Below, piece after piece: positions 1 through 6,206 of a DNA stretch of 8,779 nt. Source of the DNA: an uncultured Ectothiorhodospiraceae bacterium (GTDB taxonomy: Bacteria; Pseudomonadota; Gammaproteobacteria; UBA6429; Thiohalophilaceae); assembly GCA_947259425.1 (NCBI GenBank), contig CAMYMO010000374.1, positions 1 through 8,779 on the forward strand. The letters run 5' to 3'. The notes beneath the pieces were generated by a model. The model was given only the letters and a program-made list of their open reading frames with translations, was not told where the DNA came from and did no database searches. How positions within the stretch are numbered: the first letter of the stretch is position 1; every line of letters begins with the position of its first letter. Both the position numbers and the translations under genes were made by a program.

Positions 1-161
1 TAGGGTGAGTAACCGGCTCCCTTTAATGGCTTTTTATCCAGGCCCTTTTTAACATCCTCTTTGTTACCGAGTATGCTTCCTGCGTAATCCGCATGGACTG
101 GAGTTACCATCAGTGCCCCTATGCCCAGGCTAATGATGCTTAATAGTTTTAGATTTTTCAT
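1..161 (-). CDS. Secreted protein, N-terminal part only (possible second DUF3604 protein)
   Basis: The first 53 codons of a minus-strand gene run off the left edge. The start ATG (159-161) has a strong GGAGG ribosome binding site at 170-174 with 8 bases between. The protein begins MKNLKLLSIISLGIGALMV and has a classical signal peptide: Lys in the n-region, a hydrophobic core, and a likely cut after V-H-A at residue 24. Export to the periplasm is therefore expected. The visible mature part (DYAGSILGNKEDVKKGLDKK, then PLKGAGYSP) ends in a partial codon TA-, which would be Tyr or a stop. From memory, many DUF3604 proteins have a GYSPY-like stretch shortly before their metal-binding WGDTHLHT motif. 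This could therefore be a paralogue of the DUF3604 gene upstream of it, but no catalytic motif is inside the window and that assignment is an inference. The coding call itself is firm. Confidence 0.8.
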   Translation of the reverse strand, partial: MKNLKLLSIISLGIGALMVTPVHADYAGSILGNKEDVKKGLDKKPLKGAGYSP

Positions 162-169
162 TATTAATT

Positions 170-174
170 CCTCC
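170..174 (-). promoter_or_regulatory. Ribosome binding site of the left-edge secreted protein
   Basis: A perfect GGAGG on the minus strand lies 8 bases before the ATG at 159-161. It fixes the start of the truncated gene. Confidence 0.8.
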
Positions 175-218
175 ATGAGAATATCGTTTTATTTCTGTAG
201 GTCCAAGCGGCTCAGTTA

Positions 219-456
219 ATATCATCCTGAACAGCTCACCTCTGTCATCCTGAGGAGTGCAACGACGAAGGATTTTTAAGGTTCTTCACTCGCTATTGCT
301 CGTTCCACACGCTTTGAACCACTTCATGGTTCATGCAGTCATTCCTAGGAGCGCTTCGCGTATCGAGCATTAGTCCTTCCGCTTCACTACAGTTATTCCC
401 TACCCTACGCTCCGGTTAGAATGACAGCCTCGAACTTGCGCACTAAGAATGACAAC
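219..456. repeat. Mosaic of short dispersed repeats in a gene-free spacer
   Basis: The 299 bases between two minus-strand genes hold no convincing gene but many related short words. GTCATCCTGAGGAG (244-257) and GTCATTCCTAGGAG (338-351) match at 11 of 14 positions in direct orientation. ATCATCCTGAACA (221-233) is a further relative. AGAATGACA occurs twice (418-426 and 446-454), which is TGTCATTCT on the other strand. A 7-bp stem TGAACCA/TGGTTCA (315-321/327-333) closes a 5-base loop. The style (GTCATYCT followed by G-rich and GAAG-type words) resembles the short dispersed intergenic repeats found in many bacterial genomes, often near gene ends. Some stems could act as terminators or mRNA-stabilising hairpins for the DUF3604 gene that ends at 461, but no T-run follows a strong hairpin. 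Confidence 0.6.
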
Positions 457-460
457 CCAA

Positions 461-2491
461 TCATGGTGTATACCAAATCGGTGAGCTATAGGCGCGCTCC
501 TGAATGGTCGCCGGATTACCACTTTCTTTTGGATCAACATTTAACGCAATGGTATCGAACAGGGTATGTCGCGGTGTGGGTATTTGCAGGACACGGACAT
601 AATAAAAGGCTCGCACAGTTGCGTCGAATTCCGGATCCGTCCATATCGTCGCTAACTGGGTATCTCCGATTGTGTTTGTATAGTTTCCGGTTTTAACATC
701 AACGGTGTTACCGACTGCAGGTGCTTTACCATCGGCTCCTACGGTACGGCCATCGGCCAGGGCCACATTAAAGACTTTCTCTTGTGGTTTGCCTTCTTTA
801 TCTAACCAACCTTTGACGACTTGAATACGATCCAGGTTGGCATCAACAGGATCTTTCATTGCGCTAATGATAAAACTCGGGGCTTTATTCGCTGGCGCCT
901 TGTTTAAATCACCGCCCATGGGGACCCCTTTTTTATATCCAATGGCGACTATGTCATCAGCATGAACATCTGAAGGTAAGTAATCCCAACCGCCAAAGAA
1001 ACGCAACTGAATGCGCGGTCCGGTTGTGGCATAGACTTCTTTACGTTGCATTGCCTCGAATAAAGCTGCCCGGCTATTTTGTTCAGCATAAACCGCGACC
1101 AATCCCGCGGCGCCCATGTCCCATCCCGGGGTACCCGGAATGATGTCTTCTTTTTTGGTTCCAGGTGTTGAGTCCAATGCCATTTTGCCGTGAAAGTTAT
1201 CTTCTTCAGCAGACGCCATCGCAGTATGAGAATCTGTCGAACCGATCAAACCAAACTTATAGGGATTCGCCCCGATTCTATCTTCCGTTACCAAACCCCG
1301 TTTCAATGCACTACGTGCATAATCGCCAACTTTGGCAACTTGCTTTTTATTTTTCAGTATATGCTCACGATCCTGTGCACTTAACTGACTGAGGAAACCA
1401 TCACTGAATAAGTTTTTTGCTTCAGCCCCTTCGACTGAAATTAGATGATCATACGTTTCATAATCAGCAAACTCATCCGTCGGCGATAGATTAGGATGCG
1501 TTTCGGAGTCACCTTTGATCTGGGTCATTTCCACGATGGGTTCCCATTTCATGCGAGTCGTTGCATATTCCTTGCTAATCAAATTACCTTCGCTATCCTG
1601 GATCGGAAACATCAAACCCTGACTGATATTTGAATTGTGCGGAATCGCAATAAAATTAGCACCGGTTTTACTGCTGGTGCTATCCAGCCATTTCCATAGA
1701 TCTTCCGGCTTGTCACTGTCCAGTGAAGTATAAGGTATAAACTGTTCACCCTTTTCCTTACCTTCTTTCATAACAATGACACGATGCAGGTTGGCCCCGC
1801 CCGGAGTCGAACTCCATTCCCATCCCATAAAAGCGGTAAACTTACCGGGCTCATCATGACGATCTGCCGCAGACATGATCTCACTCCAGACACTTCGATT
1901 AATTTCTTCGTTGCCTAATTCTGGATTTAGCGGGGTGACTTTATTCACTTGACCTATGAGTTCAGCAAATACCTCGATGGACTTGCCTTCATCAAACATT
2001 TTTTTATAGCGTTTGCCCGTTTCTGTATTCGCAACGATCGGGTTACCTTTTAAAATATTGGGAATCACGCCCATGAATTCACCATGATCCGACACCACGA
2101 GAAAATCCAATGGTGTCCCAATTTGAATTCGTGCCTTGTGATAGGGATGCACAACCGCAAAGCCTTTGGCGTAACGATAAGCGGTATCGGGATCAGCGGT
2201 CTGGTTGCCCATTAAAAAAGCATCAGGCGAATAAGAAGTATGCAAGTGGGTATCACCCCAATAGACATTCTTTAAAGGATTAACCGCTAAGGTTTTCTTT
2301 ATGGTTTTTACCGGTTCAGCGGCCTGTTTAGCTTCTGTTTTAGTTGCCGTTTCAGATTCTGTTTTAGATTCTGATTTTGATTCTGATTTTGATTCTATAG
2401 TCGCCTGGCTCTGCGATGGTTGTTCTTTTTTATCGCACGCTGGAATAATCAAAACGCTAAAGATGATAAATAGCAATTTTAATCTAAGCAT
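461..2491 (-). CDS. DUF3604 family lipoprotein (PHP-like putative metallohydrolase)
   Basis: A 676-residue protein starting at ATG 2489-2491, with GGGGAG (2499-2504) 7 bases upstream. Residues 1-19 form a lipoprotein signal ending in I-P-A-C, so Cys19 is probably lipidated. Asp at +2 would favour inner-membrane retention under the enterobacterial Lol rule. Residues 33-55 are a Ser/Glu/Lys/Thr linker encoded by a 12-bp tandem repeat. The DUF3604 body starts near residue 71. Putative metal ligands are visible: WGDTHLHTS (His82, His84), VSDHGEF (Asp135, His136), IPHNS (His285), EGAE (Glu354) and STDSHT (Asp420, His422). The GWEWSS motif lies at 223-228 and the end is YSSPIWYTP. Family members resemble PHP-type phosphoesterases, but the substrate is not established, so a specific reaction should not be assigned. 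The product should face the periplasm. The truncated gene 299 bases downstream may be a paralogue. Family call firm, function open. Confidence 0.93.
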   Translation of the reverse strand: MLRLKLLFIIFSVLIIPACDKKEQPSQSQATIESKSESKSESKTESETATKTEAKQAAEPVKTIKKTLAVNPLKNVYWGDTHLHTSYSPDAFLMGNQTADPDTAYRYAKGFAVVHPYHKARIQIGTPLDFLVVSDHGEFMGVIPNILKGNPIVANTETGKRYKKMFDEGKSIEVFAELIGQVNKVTPLNPELGNEEINRSVWSEIMSAADRHDEPGKFTAFMGWEWSSTPGGANLHRVIVMKEGKEKGEQFIPYTSLDSDKPEDLWKWLDSTSSKTGANFIAIPHNSNISQGLMFPIQDSEGNLISKEYATTRMKWEPIVEMTQIKGDSETHPNLSPTDEFADYETYDHLISVEGAEAKNLFSDGFLSQLSAQDREHILKNKKQVAKVGDYARSALKRGLVTEDRIGANPYKFGLIGSTDSHTAMASAEEDNFHGKMALDSTPGTKKEDIIPGTPGWDMGAAGLVAVYAEQNSRAALFEAMQRKEVYATTGPRIQLRFFGGWDYLPSDVHADDIVAIGYKKGVPMGGDLNKAPANKAPSFIISAMKDPVDANLDRIQVVKGWLDKEGKPQEKVFNVALADGRTVGADGKAPAVGNTVDVKTGNYTNTIGDTQLATIWTDPEFDATVRAFYYVRVLQIPTPRHTLFDTIALNVDPKESGNPATIQERAYSSPIWYTP
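2355..2396 (-). repeat. 12-bp tandem repeat inside the DUF3604 gene
   Basis: On the plus strand the unit GATTCTGATTTT occurs at 2367-2378 and 2379-2390. A diverged unit (GATTCTGTTTTA) precedes it at 2355-2366 and a half unit (GATTCT) follows at 2391-2396. On the coding strand each unit gives four residues of a Ser-Glu-Ser-Lys linker between the lipidated Cys19 and the enzyme domain. Because 12 is a multiple of 3, gain or loss of a unit changes linker length without a frameshift. Confidence 0.85.
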
Positions 2492-2498
2492 AATCTTA

Positions 2499-2504
2499 CT
2501 CCCC
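2499..2504 (-). promoter_or_regulatory. Ribosome binding site of the DUF3604 gene
   Basis: GGGGAG on the minus strand, 7 bases before the ATG at 2489-2491. It follows directly on the TAA stop of the possible small peptide ORF (2505-2507), an arrangement that would allow translational coupling. Confidence 0.65.
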
Positions 2505-2591
2505 TTATTGGAATTTTTTAGTGTTTGCGAAAGAAAGCATGATCAAGAACATGAACGTTAGCACAACTACTATATGCAAAAAAGTAAGCAT
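2505..2591 (-). CDS. Possible 28-residue single-pass membrane peptide
   Basis: A short minus-strand ORF with ATG at 2589-2591 and TAA at 2505-2507. It begins MLTFLHIVVVLTFMFLIMLS and ends FANTKKFQ. About 20 residues are continuously hydrophobic and a Lys-Lys pair follows near the C-terminus, which fits a small single-span membrane peptide or an uncleaved signal-like leader. A purine-rich AAGGGGGA (2602-2609, minus strand) lies about 11 bases upstream of the ATG, slightly far for a Shine-Dalgarno. The stop codon touches the ribosome binding site of the DUF3604 gene, so coupling or leader function is plausible. Against it: T-rich spacer DNA easily gives hydrophobic frames by chance, and I recognise no family. 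Treat as a candidate. Confidence 0.35.
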   Translation of the reverse strand: MLTFLHIVVVLTFMFLIMLSFANTKKFQ

Positions 2592-2859
2592 GACCGATCT
2601 ATCCCCCTTTTTTATATGCGGTTTAATTTTGTGGTCTCAACACAGCAACAAAGTTGAACAAAAATGTATCACACCAGGAAATAAATCCATCAACAGGCCG
2701 CATCCGATAAACTATTATCCTCGCGCCAACCCTTTAGGGGCTTGCAAACATTAATCATAGAGCTTTATATATTAAGGGAAACGTGCTTAAATCGAAGACA
2801 CTATTAATAAAAGTAGTTCTACTGATATTCATTGTTTAAATTTATTTCTCACATTATTG
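2592..2859. other. Divergent intergenic region, no convincing gene
   Basis: This stretch separates the minus-strand DUF3604 unit from the plus-strand DUF4156 gene and must hold the promoters for both. It is AT-rich. A plus-strand frame beginning at 2521 and running to 2754 has no protein-like composition and overlaps the small minus-strand peptide, so I leave it out. A candidate plus-strand promoter is listed separately. On the minus strand, TATAGT (2570-2575) resembles a -10 box but lacks a good -35 and lies inside the possible peptide ORF. No tRNA or strong terminator hairpin was seen. Confidence 0.5.
2742..2771 (+). promoter_or_regulatory. Candidate sigma70-type promoter of the DUF4156 gene
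   Basis: TTGCAA (2742-2747) and TATATA (2766-2771) are separated by 18 bases and lie about 90 bases before the start of the DUF4156 gene. Each box matches the consensus at only 4 of 6 positions, and the surrounding AT-rich DNA offers other registers. Confidence 0.3.
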
Positions 2860-3192
2860 ATGACTGTATTTAAATTATTCGCCATTTTCGTTCTAAGCCT
2901 ACAACTGGGTGCTTGTGCCGTGGCAACGCTCGATAAAGATGCAGAGCACGTGGAAATAGCGGCCGAACCGCTCAAATTAGTAAAATGTGAGTACCTGGGT
3001 GAAGTCACGGGTACTGAAGGCCACTGGTATACCTATTTGTTCCTCGCGAATCGCACAATACTTCAAGCGGCGATTGACGACCTGCGAAATCGTGCCGCGT
3101 TACTCGGTGGTGATACCGTCTTCATTCGAGAGCGCCCCGAATTTATAACATCGGTCACCTTGCTCGGACTGGTTTATCGTTGTAAGAAATAA
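2860..3192 (+). CDS. Small DUF4156 family lipoprotein
   Basis: A 110-residue protein counted from ATG 2860-2862. A TTG at 2857 would add one residue, and neither start has a clear Shine-Dalgarno. Residues 1-19 (MTVFKLFAIFVLSLQLGAC) are a lipoprotein signal with lipobox L-G-A-C, so Cys19 is the likely lipid anchor. Ala at +2 is compatible with transport to the outer membrane. The mature part carries the DUF4156-like pattern: CEYLGEVTG near residues 43-51, then a helix rich in N-R-A-A, and LLGGDTVFIRE near 86-96. The family comprises short Gram-negative lipoproteins without a known activity. This is the only convincing plus-strand gene in the window, convergent with the MipA/OmpV-like gene and divergent from the DUF3604 gene, so it is a single-gene transcription unit. 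The C-terminus (LVYRCKK) is intact and the length is normal for the family. Confidence 0.85.
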   Translation: MTVFKLFAIFVLSLQLGACAVATLDKDAEHVEIAAEPLKLVKCEYLGEVTGTEGHWYTYLFLANRTILQAAIDDLRNRAALLGGDTVFIRERPEFITSVTLLGLVYRCKK

Positions 3193-3202
3193 AACCACTT
3201 TT

Positions 3203-3293
3203 GTCATCTTGAACAATGTTGGTCTGCATGGCATTGAGGACCGTCCCAGAAAAATTAAGATCATTCGTCGTTGTCATCCTCAGGATAATGATC
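3203..3293. repeat. Convergent spacer with a dispersed repeat copy and inverted repeat
   Basis: The spacer between the 3' ends of the DUF4156 and MipA/OmpV-like genes carries two pieces related to the repeat mosaic at 219-456. GTCATCTTGAACA (3203-3215) matches 221-233 at 11 of 13 positions. The 27 bases 3260-3286 match the reverse complement of 247-273 at 23 of 27 positions. The second copy sits inside an inverted repeat GATCATT (3259-3265)/AATGATC (3287-3293), with inner arms ATCC/GGAT around TCA. A hairpin here could serve both convergent transcripts, but no T-run makes it a classical rho-independent terminator. Confidence 0.6.
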
Positions 3294-3318
3294 GGTTTAG
3301 CCGCAATGACCATTCCGT

Positions 3319-4635
3319 TTAAAAATGGTGTTGTAAATAAAGGGTCGTGTAGTTACTGCCGCCTTTAATTCTTCCAAATTGTGAGCCGGTTTCAAAAATA
3401 CCCGAACGATGGTGAATGCTGTAACCGAGCCAGGTTTTGCGCCAGCTTTTGGAATTGAATACATCGCCGATGTTGAGATCAACCGTGAAGTCCAGATAAT
3501 TTAACAACTTGCTTGGTCGAAAACCTTTCTTTTCCAATTCGGTCTGCTCGATATAAGTAATCTGACTAGCGTAAGAAAGGCCTTCTGCCACTCCGAAGCG
3601 TACACGCCATGGCCATTTAACCGTGTAATCCGCTTTAATCGCCAACACATATTCAAAAAAATTATCCTGCACCGCTGAACTATGATGATAAACCAGACCT
3701 GGGCTGAGATAGATGTCCAATGGTAACCCAAACAGATCATCCGTCAACGGGTGACCGTAAAACAAAGATGTCAGTTTGTTCTCATAAATATCTTTCTCTT
3801 TATTAAATTTAAGGATATCACCCAGGTTTGAAGGAGTAGCCTCACCATGCGCTATACGGAAATAGGCATTATTACGCAAAGAACGTTTACGTGGTTTATC
3901 TGGGTTATTAAAGAAGGCGATACCGGCATAGGCTTCCCAGGTCGCACTTTCTTGCACAAAACTACTATCACGCGCATTACTATCCAAAACCGTGCCGGCC
4001 AACCGGCCGATTGCATATAAATTACTAACTAAATGATAACGCCCTTCGACATGGGCACGCAGGTCAACGCCAGCCGAGACATCTTCCTGATCAAATCCAT
4101 AATATTTGGTATTAAAATCAGATGACTTAAAACGTAATCCAATATAGGGATAGATTGAGGAATACTTGTCACCCATGCTCGTATCAAAACCAACATCGGT
4201 ATAAAATTTAGCATCTCCATCGGCCATCAACTCCGTACGCAGATCCCAGTCACCCATTTTATAACGTACCTGTGCACCACCATCCCAGGCACTGCCTTGT
4301 ACCTGATTCTGAACATCAGCCGGGATATCAAACCAGCGATAGCGTAAGATTGCATTCAATTTCCACTGTTCCTGATTGATAATCTTGACTCCACCCTCCA
4401 TACCCCGCACATAAAAATAATCGTTTTCAAAAAACAATAAGGGAACAATATCCGCCACCGTGCGATCGCCATTAGCCGTTACATAGGGTATTTCCGAATA
4501 GCGCATACCAATACCAATCCCCCAGTCCTGCTCTTCATACTCGCGAGTGGTATCTTCAGACTGCGCTTGTTCCGATTGATTTTTTTCATCTGCATAAACT
4601 AAAAATGGCAAAAGAATGACGCCCATGATCAACAA
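3319..4635 (-). CDS. MipA/OmpV-like outer membrane protein with extended C-terminal barrel region
   Basis: The product is 438 residues from TTG 4633-4635. ATG at 4624-4626 is another start, and an ATT at 4675-4677 with a much better ribosome binding site would add 14 residues. From TTG or ATG the signal peptide (LLPFLVYA, cut near residue 15) lacks the usual positive n-region; the upstream start supplies Arg. An acidic stretch (residues 17-36) follows. Residues 38-83 carry the MipA/OmpV opening: WGIGIGMRYSEIPY, then D-I-V-P-L-L-F-F-E and F-Y-V-R-G-M-E-G-G. Alternating aromatic strands continue to a terminal Phe (LYLQHHF), the usual outer-membrane barrel end. Typical MipA/OmpV proteins have about 250 residues, so the part after about 250 is extra. 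It includes LLNYLDF (377-383), IHHRSGIF (407-414) and GGSNYTTLYL (425-434). Family members include MltA-interacting scaffolds and porin-like proteins; the role here is unknown. Confidence 0.82.
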   Translation of the reverse strand: MLIMGVILLPFLVYADEKNQSEQAQSEDTTREYEEQDWGIGIGMRYSEIPYVTANGDRTVADIVPLLFFENDYFYVRGMEGGVKIINQEQWKLNAILRYRWFDIPADVQNQVQGSAWDGGAQVRYKMGDWDLRTELMADGDAKFYTDVGFDTSMGDKYSSIYPYIGLRFKSSDFNTKYYGFDQEDVSAGVDLRAHVEGRYHLVSNLYAIGRLAGTVLDSNARDSSFVQESATWEAYAGIAFFNNPDKPRKRSLRNNAYFRIAHGEATPSNLGDILKFNKEKDIYENKLTSLFYGHPLTDDLFGLPLDIYLSPGLVYHHSSAVQDNFFEYVLAIKADYTVKWPWRVRFGVAEGLSYASQITYIEQTELEKKGFRPSKLLNYLDFTVDLNIGDVFNSKSWRKTWLGYSIHHRSGIFETGSQFGRIKGGSNYTTLYLQHHF

Positions 4636-4682
4636 AAAACTACTTAAGCTTCGAGTATATTGATCAGGATTGTTAATTTTGT

Positions 4683-4689
4683 CACCCCC
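4683..4689 (-). promoter_or_regulatory. Strong ribosome binding site pointing to an ATT start
   Basis: On the minus strand GGGGGTG (4689 down to 4683) is followed by five bases (ACAAA) and then ATT (4675-4677) in the frame of the MipA/OmpV-like gene. No ATG, GTG or TTG lies in that frame between this site and TTG 4635, about 48 bases away. A GTG within the motif is out of frame and opens only a 13-codon ORF. Confidence 0.5.
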
Positions 4690-4798
4690 AAATTACTTGA
4701 CACACATGAACCTGTTTCATTTCTGGCTGACCGGATTGAGATAATTAAATATTGATTTAAAGCCAAAATTATTTATAGGTAGTCGCTAAATTTTTCGA

Positions 4799-6043
4799 TC
4801 ATTTCATACCTGATGTCAGTGAGTTAAACAGATCAATAAACTGATCATCAAAAAGAATATTCGAATGGTCACTGTTAAAACCGTAGATATTTTTTGCTTC
4901 GAGTTGAATATTCAAAGGAATCTGGTTTTCCAATGCAACGATTCCATCACCGTCTTCCCCCGGCTGGTAAGAAAAAATTAAATAATAGGGAATATGTTTT
5001 GGCCAGTGCCAATCATGCAGTTCATTAAGAAACTGACTACCACTGGCGACATCGCGCCATGATGCTACCACTATGGGTGAATGCTTAACGCCTGATACCG
5101 CACTCGGCATGCCATCCAGCGGACTATTCACCGTCATAAAAAAATCACATTTTTTAGCTTTAGCAGGATACAGTTCCACATATTTTTTGATGAACGAGCG
5201 AGCCACCAGCCCGCCCATGCTATGTGCAGCCACTTTAAACTTCTTAAATTTATATCGGTTATCTAACTCGGCCATGGCTTCGGCAAGGTAACTGCTGATC
5301 GAATCCAAACGTACACCACTCGGGTAATACATCACCCAGGGTTGATAACGTTTTTGATCTATTTGATTAATAAGCGGACGCCAATCTGTCGGTCCGGAAT
5401 TAATCCCATGTATAAAAACAAAGGGGATCTTATTTTTTTGGTAGGGTTGCAACATTAATAGCCCACCACCAACATTCTGTAAAAAATCAACCGGTCGCCA
5501 GGTGCCGATACTGTAGTTTTCCGCTGAAAACATAGCGTCATCTAAAGACACGACGCGGCCAATGTTTTTGGTGACCGGTACAAGATCTTCTTTACTCACC
5601 TGACCACTACTCAATTTTGGCGGAGGGCCACTGATGGTGATAACTGGAACATAGGTTGTTTCGCGCGCTGTCACTATAAAATGAAGTGGCTGCTCATGAA
5701 AATTCCCATGTTCACCTTGCTGATAAACACCATCGGAGTTGATATCAATAAAAGCGGCGATACTATACTTTCCAGGAAGCGTCACAAATTCATAACGCCC
5801 CTGTTCGCTAAGGGGCGCCTTATCGACCAGGGTCAATATTCCATTATCATCCTGAAAACGAAGCACCATCACTTGACCAATTTGTTTGCTCGTGACTTTT
5901 ACCTCACCTTGAATGACGCCCGCAGTATGAACAGTTTCTGACTGTTCCTTATATTCGAGTATTGAACATCCCGATAATGCGACAGCTAAAATAGAAAATA
6001 ATAGTAGAGGCAGCTTACTCACCTTCATATAATAAGTTTCCAT
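4799..6043 (-). CDS. Lipoprotein alpha/beta hydrolase (lipase/PGAP1-like fold)
   Basis: A 414-residue protein starting at ATG 6041-6043, with GGAG seven bases upstream. A second ATG five codons in is possible but has a weaker site. The signal ends in lipobox L-S-G-C, so Cys26 is probably lipidated. Residues 42-137 look like a small beta-sandwich. They include DINSDGVYQQGE (100-111), a DxNxDG calcium-loop-like motif. From about residue 206 comes an alpha/beta hydrolase: FIHGINSGPTDW (210-221, oxyanion region), nucleophile motif AHSMGG with Ser275 (AxSxG instead of GxSxG), probable acid Asp366 in GEDGDGIV, and His393 in SDHSNIL. The full triad supports an active esterase or lipase acting at the cell envelope. 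The substrate cannot be read from sequence. It lies 121 bases upstream of the ATT start of the MipA/OmpV-like gene and 163 bases downstream of MscS, so it may have its own promoter. Confidence 0.88.
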   Translation of the reverse strand: METYYMKVSKLPLLLFSILAVALSGCSILEYKEQSETVHTAGVIQGEVKVTSKQIGQVMVLRFQDDNGILTLVDKAPLSEQGRYEFVTLPGKYSIAAFIDINSDGVYQQGEHGNFHEQPLHFIVTARETTYVPVITISGPPPKLSSGQVSKEDLVPVTKNIGRVVSLDDAMFSAENYSIGTWRPVDFLQNVGGGLLMLQPYQKNKIPFVFIHGINSGPTDWRPLINQIDQKRYQPWVMYYPSGVRLDSISSYLAEAMAELDNRYKFKKFKVAAHSMGGLVARSFIKKYVELYPAKAKKCDFFMTVNSPLDGMPSAVSGVKHSPIVVASWRDVASGSQFLNELHDWHWPKHIPYYLIFSYQPGEDGDGIVALENQIPLNIQLEAKNIYGFNSDHSNILFDDQFIDLFNSLTSGMK

Positions 6044-6082
6044 ACCCTTTCTCCCAAAAAATAAAGTTTATCTTAAATGATT

Positions 6083-6112
6083 ATTGTAAATATCCATCAC
6101 GCTATTAGTCAG
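6083..6112 (-). promoter_or_regulatory. Candidate promoter of the lipoprotein hydrolase
   Basis: On the minus strand CTGACT (6107-6112) and TACAAT (6083-6088) are separated by 18 bases, about 40 bases before the hydrolase ATG. The -10 box matches TATAAT at 5 of 6 positions, the -35 at 4 of 6. The rest of the 163-base spacer shows no terminator hairpin for the upstream MscS gene, so read-through cannot be excluded. Confidence 0.35.
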
Positions 6113-6206
6113 TAGAGACAGCGTCATCATCGTCAAGCTTAGCAGCAACTTGTCATGCCTAAAGTAGTCAATATTTTTTTGCAGCTAGACATCATTTTTA
6201 CCTTGT

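Noticed and set aside
175..215. Promoter for the left-edge gene (TTGGAC, 17 bases, TATTCT)
   Set aside because: The -35 box matches at only 3 of 6 positions and the -10 at 4 of 6, which is not better than chance in this AT-rich DNA.
2730..2742. Small palindromic CCCTTTAGGGG as a terminator or operator
   Set aside because: The arms are only 3-4 bp and no T-run follows.
2521..2754. Plus-strand 77-codon ORF in the divergent spacer
   Set aside because: Composition is not protein-like, there is no ribosome binding site, and it overlaps the opposite-strand peptide candidate and the promoter region.
4640..4690. GTG-started 13-codon minus-strand ORF beginning inside GGGGGTG
   Set aside because: The strong Shine-Dalgarno overlaps this GTG instead of preceding it, and the ORF is out of frame with the barrel gene and very short.
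6130..6195. Minus-strand 18-codon ORF (MMSSCKKILTTLGMTSCC) just after the MscS stop, with AAGGT upstream
   Set aside because: The ribosome binding site is weak and the peptide has no recognisable feature beyond Cys residues. Such short frames are expected by chance.
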